NCBI RefSeq assembly: GCF_020783315.1
Contig: NZ_CP086063.1
Coordinates: 1,364,001 to 1,428,000 of the forward strand
Direction of reading: 5' to 3'
Source: Ferruginibacter lapsinanis
GTDB lineage: Bacteria > Bacteroidota > Bacteroidia > Chitinophagales > Chitinophagaceae
DNA: 64,000 bases
Numbering within the stretch: position 1 is the stretch's first letter; every line of letters starts with the position of its first letter. A program made the position numbers and the translations under genes. The notes beneath the pieces are model-generated. The model had not been told where the DNA came from, searched no databases, and worked only from the letters and a program-made list of their open reading frames with translations. Shown in pieces: positions 1-10,200 of the stretch.

Positions 1-1950
1 GATGAAGCAAAGGCTACTGCTGTGTATGAAGTAGTGAATAAAGTGCCGGGTGTGTTGATGGTTAATTATAACAATGAGCAACATGCCATGGCCATACGCC
101 AGCCGATGGGAACCTCTAATTATTATTTATATATGGAAGACGGGATTCCTGTAAGACCGATGGGTGTTTTCAATCACAATGCATTATTAGAAATAAATCA
201 ATTCACGATAAGTTCTATTGAAGTAGTGAAAGGGCCGGTGTCGAGTATATATGGTCCGGAGGCAGTAGGTGGAGCAATTAATTTTATTTCCCAAAGACCT
301 ACCTCTGTAGCCACAGCAAAAATTGGTGTTCAGTTTGATCAGTTTGGGTACAGACGATTGCAATTATCAGCCGGAAAAAAATTTGGGAAATTCGGAATAT
401 ATGCAGGCGGTTTAATTAGTGATCAAACCAATAGCTGGATGGCAAGTTCTGATTATAATAAAAGCAGTTGGAATACAAGAATGGAGTATCACTTTTCTCC
501 GAAAACAAGATTGATTGGTACATTTATGTATGCCAATTATTTTTCTAATACATCTGGAACTGTTGATAGTATTGCTTTTTACAATAGATTGTATGTTAGT
601 ACTACAGATTTTACCTACAGAAAATCTATGGCGAGCAGAAGCAGGATCACTTTAGAGCATGAATGGAATGATCATTCAAAAAGTTTTATAACTGTTTTTA
701 ACAGGATAAATAAACACGGGCAAAATCCGGCTTATGGAATTAAATGGACGTCGGGACAAACTACAGCAAAAGGAGAGATCAATTCAAATGATTTTAAAAG
801 TTATGGAGTGATAGCACAACACTCACAACATTTTAGTTTTCTTAAATCAAATTTGTTGGTTGGCGGGATGTTTGATTTTTCTCCCAATCAATATTGGAGT
901 TACCAGGTTGATCTGAATGCAATGATAAGGCCTGATGGAAAGTCAGTAGATAAATATACGATCAAACAGGAAAGGCCAGACATTCAATTGGCAGATTATG
1001 ATGCAAATATCCGTAACGGTGCCGCATATGTCCAATATGATGCTACGGCATTAAAATATTTGCGTTTATCATTTGGGTTGCGCTATGATGTGATGTCTTT
1101 TTCATATGATAATTACCTGGATAAAACTTCAGGAAATAAAAAATATGAACAGCTTACTCCAAAAGCAGGACTTACCTATGACCTGGGAAATGGAAAAGGG
1201 GTGTATGCTAATTTCTCTCAGGGCTTTGCCCCACCAGCGCTGACATCAGTGTTTCGTAAAAAACCGAATTCAACCCCAGCCGAGTTTTATTACAATTTAA
1301 CATCGGGGCAATTTAATAATTACGAAATAGGCGGATGGGCATCTTTATGGAAAAATAAGATATACGCAGACATTGCATTTTATCAAATGGATGGCAAAAA
1401 TGAATTGTTAAATATTCGTCAGCCAGATAATTCATTTGACTACCAAAGTGCAGGCAAAACCTTACATCGTGGAGTTGAGTATGGGATCACTATAAAACCT
1501 GCAAAAGAATATTGTTTTCGTTTTAGCGGTACTACTGCTTTGCATCGATTCGAAAACTTTTTGGTAAGCACTAAAGTATCCGATCCTGTAAAAAAATTAG
1601 ATGGCTATATAATGCCCACTTCTCCTAAAACTACTTTCAATACAGAACTGTCCTACTATCCTGCATGGTTGCCAAACTTTCGCAGTGCGATTGAGTGGCA
1701 ACACCTGGATGGGTGGTATGAAAATCAGATCAATACAATTTGGCACAAAGGATATGATGTTTTTAATTTCAGGATAGGGTATAAGTGGAAAGGAATTGAA
1801 TTGTATACAAACGTCCTGAATATTGCCGATGCATTGTATGCTACCAGTGCAACGAGAGGTAATAATGCAACCGACAGAACTTCTTTTACGCCTGCGGCTC
1901 CAAGAACTTTTGTAATGGGTATTCAATACAATTTTGTTGCAAAGAAATAA
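1..1950 (+). CDS. TonB-dependent outer-membrane receptor, 5' end cut by window edge
   Basis: The frame is open from base 1, so the first codons and signal peptide lie outside the window; the GTG at 22 is an internal Val. The visible part begins inside the plug domain (IRQPMG, the YMEDGIPVRP loop, then IEVVKGP and YGPEAVGGAINFIS, typical plug motifs) and continues through about 550 residues of beta-barrel to a C-terminus ending in an aromatic strand (VMGIQYNFVAKK). The family imports siderophores, cofactors or metals across the outer membrane using TonB energy. A PepSY membrane protein starts about 70 bases downstream on the same strand; this pairing is common for ferric-siderophore uptake, so iron is the likely cargo, but the substrate is inference. 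Stop TAA at 1948-1950. Confidence 0.93.
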   Translation, partial: DEAKATAVYEVVNKVPGVLMVNYNNEQHAMAIRQPMGTSNYYLYMEDGIPVRPMGVFNHNALLEINQFTISSIEVVKGPVSSIYGPEAVGGAINFISQRPTSVATAKIGVQFDQFGYRRLQLSAGKKFGKFGIYAGGLISDQTNSWMASSDYNKSSWNTRMEYHFSPKTRLIGTFMYANYFSNTSGTVDSIAFYNRLYVSTTDFTYRKSMASRSRITLEHEWNDHSKSFITVFNRINKHGQNPAYGIKWTSGQTTAKGEINSNDFKSYGVIAQHSQHFSFLKSNLLVGGMFDFSPNQYWSYQVDLNAMIRPDGKSVDKYTIKQERPDIQLADYDANIRNGAAYVQYDATALKYLRLSFGLRYDVMSFSYDNYLDKTSGNKKYEQLTPKAGLTYDLGNGKGVYANFSQGFAPPALTSVFRKKPNSTPAEFYYNLTSGQFNNYEIGGWASLWKNKIYADIAFYQMDGKNELLNIRQPDNSFDYQSAGKTLHRGVEYGITIKPAKEYCFRFSGTTALHRFENFLVSTKVSDPVKKLDGYIMPTSPKTTFNTELSYYPAWLPNFRSAIEWQHLDGWYENQINTIWHKGYDVFNFRIGYKWKGIELYTNVLNIADALYATSATRGNNATDRTSFTPAAPRTFVMGIQYNFVAKK

Positions 1951-2021
1951 AACTGACAAGATGAGTGTAGACAACTATGTTACCCGCTCTTATCATTTAT
2001 TCATCGGCATATAACATAAAA

Positions 2022-3614
2022 ATGATTCGAAAAAATATTTACAAATGGCATAGAACAATTAGCCTGATCATTGCCATACCGGTTATACTTTGGGCGGCAA
2101 GTGGTTTTATGCATCCTGTAATGACCACTATCAGGCCTAAGGTTGGAACTCAGGAGTTATCACCTCAAACAATCGACACTACCAAGATAATTGTATTGCT
2201 TCAGGATGCGTTGTTAAAAAACAATATCGACAAGTTTAGTAATTTTCGAATTGTTCAACTGGCTGATAATTGGTTTTATCAAATACAGTTACCCGGGCAA
2301 AATGTGTTGCAATATATCAGTACACAAAATGGGAAGTTGTTGAAAAACGGCGATGAGTTGTATGCTCGTTTTTTGGCAAAACAATTTTTGGAAGGAGTAA
2401 AAAAAACTAACAGAAATATTTCAGTACCTGTAATATCGGGCCTGCATGATTGTTGTGTAAATGCTGCAACGGCAGTGTTGAATGATACAAGTGGAGCAAA
2501 GATCACCGAGGTAGAATTGGTTGAAAAATTTAATGAAGAGTACAAATACATCAATCGTTTTTTGCCTGCATATAAAGTGAGTTTTGAGAGAAAAGATGGG
2601 ATCAGGATATATGTAGAGACACAACAGGATCGTTTTGCTTTTGCGATGGATAACAGACGGGCAGTTTTTGATACTTTCTTTTCCTGGTTCCATACATTAG
2701 GATGGTTAGATTTTTTAGGCAAAGGAAAATTAATGATTGAAATTGTATTGATGTCGATGGCTTTTCTTGCTACATTAATGGGCATTTATATTTTTTGCAT
2801 TACCAAAACAAAAACGCCGAATGGCAATACTGTTGTAGCTGCCAGGAGAAATCACCGTTGGACTTCAATTGTCATTTCTTTGTTTACATTGATGTTTACA
2901 GGTAGCGGCGCATTTCATTTGTTCACGAAGTTTTCACCGGATACAAGAGCTCAATTCTTTACTCAAAATGTATTTACGCCTGTTGACGCTTTGTTGGATA
3001 TTAAAAAAATATTTGCTGCGGCAGGGGCTCAAAAAAAGATTACTACTATTTCTATTGTAAAAATTAATGGCAAAAATTATTGGCAAGTATTTAGTCAATC
3101 AGAAGAGACGAATAAAAAAAATAATATACCCGGGGCTATGGACATGATGAAACGTAAAGTCGCTCCTGCACCATCTGCCATCTATATAAGTACAGATGAT
3201 CATACTGTATTGAAAGATGGAGAAATGAAATATGCTAATTATTTAGCAACATTATTCAGTAAACATCGGCCGGATGAAATTGTGAAAACAACTGTTATCA
3301 CAAAGTTTGAGGATGAATACGGTTTCGTTAATAAACGGTTGCCTGTATGGAGGGTGCATTATAACAGCAACAGTAAAGAGCGTTTTTATGTGGAAACAAG
3401 TACAGGTAAACTAGCAGCGCATGTAAATGACAAAGATTTGATTGAAGGATACAGTTTTGCTATGCTCCACAAACATCATTTTATGGATTGGGCGGGGAAA
3501 AGCGGTAGAGATATCAGTACTATGTTTTGGGCTTTGGCGCAAATTGCTGTAGTAGTGATAGGGTTAACACTATACTTTAAAATGAGGGCCCGAAAAACCA
3601 GGCAACAACAATAA
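2022..3614 (+). CDS. PepSY-associated transmembrane protein
   Basis: Inner-membrane protein of the PepSY_TM type. From ATG 2022 it begins MIRKNIYKWHRTISLIIAIP, the usual KWHR plus first membrane segment; the TTA-rich codons back to 1977 add 15 unlikely residues, so 2022 is preferred. Two similar halves are visible: each has a membrane segment, a periplasmic PepSY-like stretch (VELVEKFNEEYKYINRFLP in the first, VITKFEDEYGFVNKRLP in the second) and a YVET motif. Further membrane spans lie near residues 240-260, 275-300 and 500-520. An HDCC motif sits near residue 145. Such proteins are encoded beside TonB receptors and are thought to help release or reduce imported iron chelates. It probably shares a transcript with the receptor upstream. 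Family call firm, substrate not known. Confidence 0.88.
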   Translation: MIRKNIYKWHRTISLIIAIPVILWAASGFMHPVMTTIRPKVGTQELSPQTIDTTKIIVLLQDALLKNNIDKFSNFRIVQLADNWFYQIQLPGQNVLQYISTQNGKLLKNGDELYARFLAKQFLEGVKKTNRNISVPVISGLHDCCVNAATAVLNDTSGAKITEVELVEKFNEEYKYINRFLPAYKVSFERKDGIRIYVETQQDRFAFAMDNRRAVFDTFFSWFHTLGWLDFLGKGKLMIEIVLMSMAFLATLMGIYIFCITKTKTPNGNTVVAARRNHRWTSIVISLFTLMFTGSGAFHLFTKFSPDTRAQFFTQNVFTPVDALLDIKKIFAAAGAQKKITTISIVKINGKNYWQVFSQSEETNKKNNIPGAMDMMKRKVAPAPSAIYISTDDHTVLKDGEMKYANYLATLFSKHRPDEIVKTTVITKFEDEYGFVNKRLPVWRVHYNSNSKERFYVETSTGKLAAHVNDKDLIEGYSFAMLHKHHFMDWAGKSGRDISTMFWALAQIAVVVIGLTLYFKMRARKTRQQQ

Positions 3615-3664
3615 ATGTTGATGTAATCTTAATAATTATTTAAAAAAATCAATTTCAATCACAT

Positions 3665-3672
3665 TACATTTG
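3665..3672 (+). promoter_or_regulatory. Candidate -7 element upstream of the cobalamin riboswitch
   Basis: TACATTTG matches the Bacteroidota -7 consensus TAnnTTTG and lies just before the first riboswitch stem, where a transcription start would be expected. No good TTTG -33 partner is seen at 19-21 bases upstream, so this is a half-supported call. Confidence 0.45.
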
Positions 3673-3682
3673 CAATGATTTT

Positions 3683-3892
3683 GGTCCCCGATATCATCGG
3701 GGTTAAAAGGGAAGTCGGTGCAAATCCGACGCTATCCCCGTAGCTGTAAACAACAACCCGAATAGGGTAACATTTCAATCTTCATAACCACTGTTGTAAT
3801 AACGGGAAGGTGTTGAAAATGTGTTGTGAGCCAGAAGACCTGCCACTGTCACGTAACAATCATTCAAAGCTTTCGGGTGAAAGGCATGGAGT
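3683..3892 (+). ncRNA. Cobalamin (B12) riboswitch
   Basis: The leader of the BtuB-type gene carries the conserved cobalamin aptamer in order: a CCCCGAT/ATCGGGG stem (3687-3702), the AAAAGGGAAGTCGGTG core with GCAAATCCGAC (3705-3730), CCCCGTAGCTGTAA (3736-3749), and the B12 box GAGCCAGAAGACCTGCC (3828-3844). A CTTTC/GAAAG hairpin near 3871-3886 may belong to the expression platform. Aptamers of this family bind adenosyl- or other cobalamins and shut down the downstream gene when B12 is plentiful. Its position 75-80 bases before a B12-type TonB receptor agrees with the motif call. Confidence 0.96.
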
Positions 3893-3968
3893 GTAAAAGC
3901 TGCAAAGCATTTATATTTCTTTCTTTTTTTATTTCTCGGAAGCAGTCACCAAAAAACATTTTTCAAAA

Positions 3969-5837
3969 ATGAAAAAGAATTTTTTTATTGTGGCTGCTGT
4001 ATTGATCAGTAGTCAGTTGTACGCACAAGACAGTACTAGAAGTTTAAATGAAGTAGTGATCACCGCTACAAAATCAACCATCAAACAATCTCAAACCGGT
4101 AAGGTCATTACTGTCATTGGCAGGAATGTATTAGATAGAAGTATGGGAAAAGACCTTGCTCAATTACTTACTGAGCAGGCAGGTATTGTAGTAAATGGAG
4201 CCACCAGTAATTCTGGAAAGGACAAGTCGTTGTATTTAAGAGGAGCACAAAATAACAACACCGTTATTTTGATCAATGGAATTCCTTTAGCAGATGCATC
4301 GGGTGTGACGGGTGCATTTGACCCAAGGCTTATTCCGATTGAACAAATTGAAAGAATAGAAATTGTAAAAGGAGCACAATCTACTTTATATGGTAGTAAT
4401 GCTGTTGCCGGTGTGATCAATATCATTACTAAAAAAGGAGCTGATAAAGTAGCTAGAGTGTATGGAACTGTTGCAGCAGGAAGTTTCAATACTTTTAGTA
4501 CAAATGTTGGTGTAAGCGGAACGATAGAAAATTCATCTTATGATATTGGTTTTATACACAGACAAACGGAGGGTATCTCAGAAGCAAAAGATACAGCAGG
4601 CGATAAAAATTTTGATAAAGATGGCTTCAATCAAAATGGCGTATACTTGAATTTTGACGCAGGTATAACTAAGAATTTTCATTTCAAACCTTACTTCCGT
4701 TATCAGTATTTTAATGGCGGTTATGATGAGGATGCGTTTACAGATGGAGCAAATACCTACATATCTTCGGTACTTTCTGTTGGTAGTATTTTTCAGGGAA
4801 ATTTCAAAAAAGGAACAATAACAGCACAGTATGCACATGATGAAACATCCAGATTATACCAAAGCACGAATGGCAATAGTCCTTATGATGGAAGAACTCA
4901 TACTGCAGAAGTGTATGCAACATATGAATTGTCAGATCATTTGGGAGCCCTTGCCGGATTCGATTACAGAATATTGCAATCATTAGATGATAAGGCTACG
5001 CCGAAACGACCAAAAATAAATATCGCAAGCCCTTATGTTTCTTTGTATATAAAAAATATTAGTGGATTTAATGTAGAACTTGGCGGACGTTATAATAAAC
5101 ATTCAAAATATGGAGATAATTTTTCTTATAGCATTAATCCATCTTATCTGATCAATGACAATATTAAAATATTTGCAAATGTGGCATCTGCATTCAGGGC
5201 TCCATCTTTAGGAGAATTATATGGACAGTACGGTAGTAATCCTGATCTGAAACCAGAGACATCACAAACCTACGAGGGAGGTGTTCAGGCATCGTTTAAA
5301 GATTTTGATGTAAGAGGAACTTATTTCTCAAGAAAAATAAAAAATGTAATTACTACGGATGCATTTTACAATTATGTAAATCTTAACAAGCAAGATGATC
5401 ACGGCGTTGAAATAGAAGCCACCATTAAAGTGGACAAAAAAATACAGGCAAAACTATTCTATGCTTTTGTTGACGGTGAGGTAACAACTACAAAAGGCGG
5501 CAAGGACACTACTTATTTCAATCTTGTTAAAAGACCAAAGCATTCAATTGGCGCAACGATCACCTATCAAATTACACCAAGATTATTTGTAAGCACTAAT
5601 ATGTATAATTATGGTAAAAGAACTGATAACTATTTTGATATGATGACTTACACCAGTTCTGTAGTAGAACTTAAAAGTTATTTTTTATGGAATGCATATG
5701 CTTCATTTGATATCTTACCCAAAAAATTGAAACTATTTGTTGATGCAAAGAATTTGTTGAATAAAGATTACTACGAAGTATATGGCTATGCTTCTCAAGG
5801 GTTTAATATAACCGGAGGTATCAGCTTCAGATTTTAA
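3969..5837 (+). CDS. btuB: BtuB-type TonB-dependent vitamin B12 receptor
   Basis: Outer-membrane receptor of 622 residues, the size usual for BtuB. It has a signal peptide ending in QLYAQ (about residues 1-20), a TonB box-like EVVITATK at 28-35, a plug with LYLRGAQNNNTVILINGIP and IERIEIVKGAQSTLYGSNAV, and a 22-strand-type barrel with the receptor signature FRAPSLGELYGQYG and NPDLKPETS, ending in the aromatic GISFRF. The cobalamin riboswitch immediately upstream shows that the cargo is B12 or a related corrinoid and that expression falls when B12 is present. A strong hairpin follows the stop, then a small CWC protein. Confidence 0.95.
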   Translation: MKKNFFIVAAVLISSQLYAQDSTRSLNEVVITATKSTIKQSQTGKVITVIGRNVLDRSMGKDLAQLLTEQAGIVVNGATSNSGKDKSLYLRGAQNNNTVILINGIPLADASGVTGAFDPRLIPIEQIERIEIVKGAQSTLYGSNAVAGVINIITKKGADKVARVYGTVAAGSFNTFSTNVGVSGTIENSSYDIGFIHRQTEGISEAKDTAGDKNFDKDGFNQNGVYLNFDAGITKNFHFKPYFRYQYFNGGYDEDAFTDGANTYISSVLSVGSIFQGNFKKGTITAQYAHDETSRLYQSTNGNSPYDGRTHTAEVYATYELSDHLGALAGFDYRILQSLDDKATPKRPKINIASPYVSLYIKNISGFNVELGGRYNKHSKYGDNFSYSINPSYLINDNIKIFANVASAFRAPSLGELYGQYGSNPDLKPETSQTYEGGVQASFKDFDVRGTYFSRKIKNVITTDAFYNYVNLNKQDDHGVEIEATIKVDKKIQAKLFYAFVDGEVTTTKGGKDTTYFNLVKRPKHSIGATITYQITPRLFVSTNMYNYGKRTDNYFDMMTYTSSVVELKSYFLWNAYASFDILPKKLKLFVDAKNLLNKDYYEVYGYASQGFNITGGISFRF

Positions 5838-5860
5838 TAAAGTTTATATTTGATCATTAT

Positions 5861-5889
5861 GACAGACTGGAGTAATACTTCGGTCTGTC
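5861..5889 (+). terminator. Hairpin after btuB, probable terminator or attenuator
   Basis: Two 13-base arms (GACAGACTGGAGT at 5861-5873 and its partner at 5877-5889) pair with two wobbles around an AAT loop; TTTGGTTT follows. The U-tract is weak, so some transcription may pass into the CWC gene at 5909. Confidence 0.55.
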
Positions 5890-5908
5890 TTTGGTTTAAT
5901 TATTACTT

Positions 5909-6139
5909 ATGTGTGTACACGAAAATAAAGTTTGTCCTAAGTGTAGTGCCGGCTTTGAATGTAAAGTTGGTACGATCAACTTATGCCAGTGCTCCACTAT
6001 TTCTTTATCCGAAGCGGAGAGAGGTTATATTGAATCTTTATATACGGATTGTCTCTGCGCCAACTGTTTAAATAAACTTAAAGACAGTTACCACCAGTCT
6101 AAAAAATTACAAATTGCTCAGGTAAGATTGCATCGCTGA
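5909..6139 (+). CDS. Cysteine-rich CWC family protein
   Basis: Protein of 76 residues with eight cysteines in the CWC pattern: CPKCSAGFEC, then LCQCS, then the C-terminal DCLCANCLNKLK. These pairs are probably metal or Fe-S ligands; the exact biochemical role of the family is unknown to me. Start ATG 5909 reads MCVHENKVCPKC. It lies 71 bases downstream of btuB, and small proteins of this type are often seen next to B12 receptors in Bacteroidota, so a link with cobalamin or metal handling is possible but inferred. A competing frame at 5850-6071 has no family features. Confidence 0.82.
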   Translation: MCVHENKVCPKCSAGFECKVGTINLCQCSTISLSEAERGYIESLYTDCLCANCLNKLKDSYHQSKKLQIAQVRLHR

Positions 6140-6163
6140 GATTTGTCCTATCTGCTGTAGCCC

Positions 6164-6198
6164 TTTGCAGTACTCGTTGAAACAAATATATATCTTTG
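6164..6198 (+). promoter_or_regulatory. Candidate promoter of the marC-like gene
   Basis: TTTG at 6164-6167 and TATCTTTG at 6191-6198 fit the Bacteroidota -33/-7 pattern, with a rather long spacer of 23 bases. The -7 box ends 17 bases before the GTG start at 6216, giving a very short leader. Confidence 0.5.
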
Positions 6199-6215
6199 CA
6201 TAAAATTTTTTCATT

Positions 6216-6806
6216 GTGAGTTTAAAGGAGATAGCTTTAAAAGAGATTCTTACTGTGTCATTTACACTTTTTGCTGTAATTGATGTGGTTGGTTCTGTGC
6301 CTATACTTGTTTCTTTACGTGAAAAGATGGGAGGTGTTATCAAATCTGCACAGGCTACGGTTGTTTCCGGTAGTTTAATGATCTTGTTCTTATTTGTAGG
6401 GCAGGAGTTTTTAAAAATATTGGGAGTAGATGTGAAATCGTTTGCTGTGGCCGGTAGTATTGTGATCTTTATTTTGGGGTTGGAGATGGTATTGGGTATC
6501 GAGTTCTTTAAACCTGATAGCAATGCTAAAACCGGCAGTGTGGTACCCATTGCATTTCCTTTAATTGCGGGAAGCGGAACATTGACCACAGTAATGAGTT
6601 TAAAAGCTAACTACGAAGATGTAAACATATTGATTGGCATCTTAATTAATTGTATAGTTATCTATTTGGTGTTGAAATCTTTAAGGTGGATTGAAAAGTT
6701 TCTGGGACCGAATGGTATGTCTGTAATAAGAAAATTTTTTGGTGTGATACTATTAGCCATCGCTGTGAAAATTTTTGGTAGTAATATTGTGAAGTTTGGG
6801 AAGTAA
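6216..6806 (+). CDS. MarC family (UPF0056) integral membrane protein
   Basis: Membrane protein of 196 residues with six hydrophobic segments (about 8-30, 45-65, 70-90, 110-130, 138-158, 172-192) and the family's FAVIDVVGSVPI first helix and FPLIAGSGTLTTVM motif. MarC proteins were once thought to be antibiotic-resistance proteins; their transport substrate remains unsettled. The start is GTG at 6216, placed just behind a TATCTTTG promoter element, and no ATG upstream is in frame. It stands alone between the CWC gene and a tRNA. Confidence 0.88.
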   Translation: MSLKEIALKEILTVSFTLFAVIDVVGSVPILVSLREKMGGVIKSAQATVVSGSLMILFLFVGQEFLKILGVDVKSFAVAGSIVIFILGLEMVLGIEFFKPDSNAKTGSVVPIAFPLIAGSGTLTTVMSLKANYEDVNILIGILINCIVIYLVLKSLRWIEKFLGPNGMSVIRKFFGVILLAIAVKIFGSNIVKFGK

Positions 6807-6873
6807 TTGATATTTATGACTTAATGGGGCTTCTATATCCTTAATTCGTAGATCAAGATTCGTAAATATACAT

Positions 6874-6945
6874 GGCCTCGTAGTACAATGGATAGTATAA
6901 GAGTTTCCGAAGCTCCAGATCCTAGTTCGATTCTAGGCGAGGCCA
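6874..6945 (+). tRNA. tRNA-Arg, anticodon CCG
   Basis: A complete cloverleaf can be drawn: acceptor GGCCTCG (6874-6880) with CGAGGCC (6938-6944), D arm GTAC/GTAT, anticodon stem GAGT/GCTC with loop TTCCGAA (anticodon CCG at 6907-6909, reading CGG), variable loop AGAT, T arm CCTAG-TTCGATT-CTAGG, and discriminator A. The 3' CCA is not encoded, as is usual in this phylum. The outermost anticodon-stem pair is an A-C mismatch. Confidence 0.93.
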
Positions 6946-6981
6946 CTTTCATTAAAATAAATTGTTGTTTCTTGTAATATA

Positions 6982-7011
6982 CAGTTGTTTTGTAGGCTTT
7001 TAAAACAACTG
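6982..7011 (+). terminator. Hairpin terminator after tRNA-Arg
   Basis: CAGTTGTTTT (6982-6991) pairs perfectly with AAAACAACTG (7002-7011) over a ten-base loop; a pyrimidine-rich CGTTTCTTT follows. It sits 37 bases after the tRNA and before the giant gene. Confidence 0.55.
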
Positions 7012-7200
7012 CGTTTCTTTCTGGTTGCCACTTTTACCCTCCCCGGGGGATAGTATTTTTCCCTATAAACTATTATTTTAAACTATATCTTATTTTCCTT
7101 ATCTTTAGTTACTGTTTGCCCTTATCTATACCCCTTGAACGATTCATTTATGTAAAACCAAAACTGCAGCAAGACCGCATTCAATACTCGACTATTTTCA

Positions 7201-10200
7201 ATGACTTTACTTCTAACCAAATTAGTATGGAGATTGTTATCCCCTTTACATAAGTTTTGCTATGTAAGGAAGAAATGCGTTATAGTTTTTTGCTCAATTT
7301 TTCTCTCAACTAATCTCTTTGCACAATTTTGTGAGACATGGTCTTTGGCGTCATCAACTGCTCAAACTGCTAATAGTGGGGTTTCTACAACAGGGAATAC
7401 AGAATTGATTGGCTCTGGAATGAATGCCCCTACTTATGCTACTAATTACCAGGTTTTTACACCGCCAAGTGGTACCTGGCCAGCAACAGTAAATACCGCA
7501 AATGGCATTTATTTAGAATTTCCCGTGACACCTAGTGCAGGAAATAATCTCACTATTACCAGTATAGCATTTACGGCTTATGTAAATAATAGCAGTGGCA
7601 ATTTAGTTGCAAATGTATATGATGGGACAACTTCAATAGGTGCATCAGGTACTATCTCCGGAACAACCAATGGCTCTGCTACAAATGTAAATATACCGCT
7701 GTCAATAAATGTTGCTAATGGTGTTACCGAACCAATCAGGTTATACATAACCGGTGGCAATGGTAGAACGCTACATATCAAGAATGTTGTTATCTGCGGA
7801 ACTTCATCCATCGCATCTTGTGCAAATGCAACAATGATAGCTAATACAACTGTCGCAGCAGGCAATATAGGTAATGGAACAAGCAATAATATCCTGACAA
7901 ATTTTTCGATACTTGCTTCTGCTAATCTTACAGTAACAGGCTTCACTTTCCCTTTCACTAACAGTGGTTTGGTAGCAGCCGATATAACGAACTATAAACT
8001 TTATTACACAACTACCAATACTTTCAGCACTACCAATCTTTTAAGCACTGTTACCACGGGTCTTGCAACAAGTCCCATAAATTTCGGTTCATTCAGTCAG
8101 GCAATTACTTCAGGAAGTTCCGGTTATTTTTGGGTAATCGCAAATATCGCAGCTGGAGCAACCGCAGGGCATTCAATTACAGCAGCTGCGTTAACGCCAG
8201 CCAATCTGACTTTTTCGGGTACCCCTACTACTTGCGGTTCAGTAGCTGCACAAGGCACAAAAACAATTGCTATACTAAACCCGCCAACCGTAACAACTAC
8301 AGCAGCAACCAGTATTACGAGTTCTACAGCAAGCACCGGTGGAAATGTTACAAGTGATGGAGGATCTGCTGTTATTGAAAAAGGGCTTATTTATAGTATA
8401 AATGCAATTACCGATACAAATAGCACTACCGGTGGAGGGAAGATAATTAATGGTGTTGCTGGCACAGGGTCATATACTACTTCACTGTCAGGCTTATTAC
8501 CCAACACAACTTATCATATAAGATCATTTGCGGTAAATGCAATAGGAGTAAGTTATGGAACAGATTTAACTTTCACTACCCCGGCCGCTGCTGTAAGAAA
8601 TTGTGGAGGTAGTGGTCCGCTAAACGGATCCGGAGCAAGGGAAGGGACTTTCTATTTATATGCATATGCAAAAGCAGGAGAAAAAATAGATTGGAATATT
8701 ATAAGAACTGAAGATAATTCTGCAGGCATCTGGACAATAAATGTGTATACGCCAACAGGTTTATACAGCACCTGTACAGTTGGTACAACTATCGGTAACG
8801 CATGTTCGACGGCACAGATTACAGTAACAGCAGCAACCGAAGGTATATGGACAGTGCAGGCAATACCTGCAGGTACTAATGGTAATGATGTTGTTTGTCC
8901 GAGTTTGAATGTATATAATGCAGGAGGAACCGCTTTGCCGGGCAGAGTTTGGACTGAGAGTGTTCATGGGCATGATACAAGCACCGGTGTTGAACCTGAT
9001 TTTACTTTATATTTTCTAACGCCAAGTGGATATCAATATGCTGCCACTTATTCCGGAATGAATGGCTTAAACTATGTAATTGTATCGGATTCATTGGGGG
9101 TTCGAACATCAGCAGGTTCATGCACTTCTGCGTATCAAAGTATTTCTTACAGCGGCCCCATTTCACCACTCAGTCCGGAATTTGCAAATTGTCCCGGGAA
9201 AGATAAAATATTTTTTTCTGCGTTTGCTGCAGATCTGCCTGCATCATCTGTTCGTTTTAATATAGCTGCAGGGAGTGGACAGGTAACAGAATCGCTGATA
9301 TCTCCACCACCGGTGCCAACCCTTTCTACGCCTACCTTTACAAGAACCAGTACCTGCTCTTCCGCTGGCAATATAGTCTTTAATGTTACCAATTTTTCAC
9401 AAAATGGGTATATATACATTGATGTAAATAATAATGGCATTTATACTGATGCTATAGATGTCGTTGATACCGTAGCTTTTATCAATGGAGTAAATACTGT
9501 TCCATTTAATGGTTTAGACGGGCTCGGTAATACCATTCCGGTATCCCAGGCAATGAATGTTAAAGTGAAGATTGCAAATATTGGAGAAACGCATTTTGTA
9601 ATGGGTGATATTGAAATTTTTGGTGGACTGAGTGTGACCCGATTAAATGGGCCGGGGGCGCCAAGTAATACTTTGTATTGGAATGACACAAATTTACCTA
9701 CCGCAAATAATTGTTCTGCTACACCGGTTGTTGACGGTACAAGTGGTGTGAATACTGCCGGAGTATATGTGCATGGCTGGACTCAATGTGGCTCCTGCTC
9801 TCCGCCAAGTGCTACATGTAGTAACACAAATAGAACCAACCCTTCCCAGGATGCCGGTTCATGGGGGAATCAACGTTTGATTGATAACTGGGCGTATGTT
9901 TCTGACAGTACACTCAATCATACAATTTTTGTTGCCCCTGTTATTGATACAACTTATACAACTGTTTGTAACACTGCTTTGCCTTATATCTGGAATGGAC
10001 ATTCATATAATAGTGCAGGATCGTATAGTACAACAATTACCAGTTCTCTTGGATGCGATTCTACAGTTGCATTGGTATTAACAGTAAATAATTGCGGAGT
10101 ACTGTGCGATGGTTCAGTGATACCGAATACAACTACTCCAATTGTTATCAATGGCAGTATTGATGCAGCCTGGACAAAAGCTACTTATCTGCCTATTCAA

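Noticed and set aside
5850..6071. 73-codon frame overlapping the CWC gene
   Set aside because: It is in another frame, lacks family signatures, and starts within the btuB terminator hairpin.
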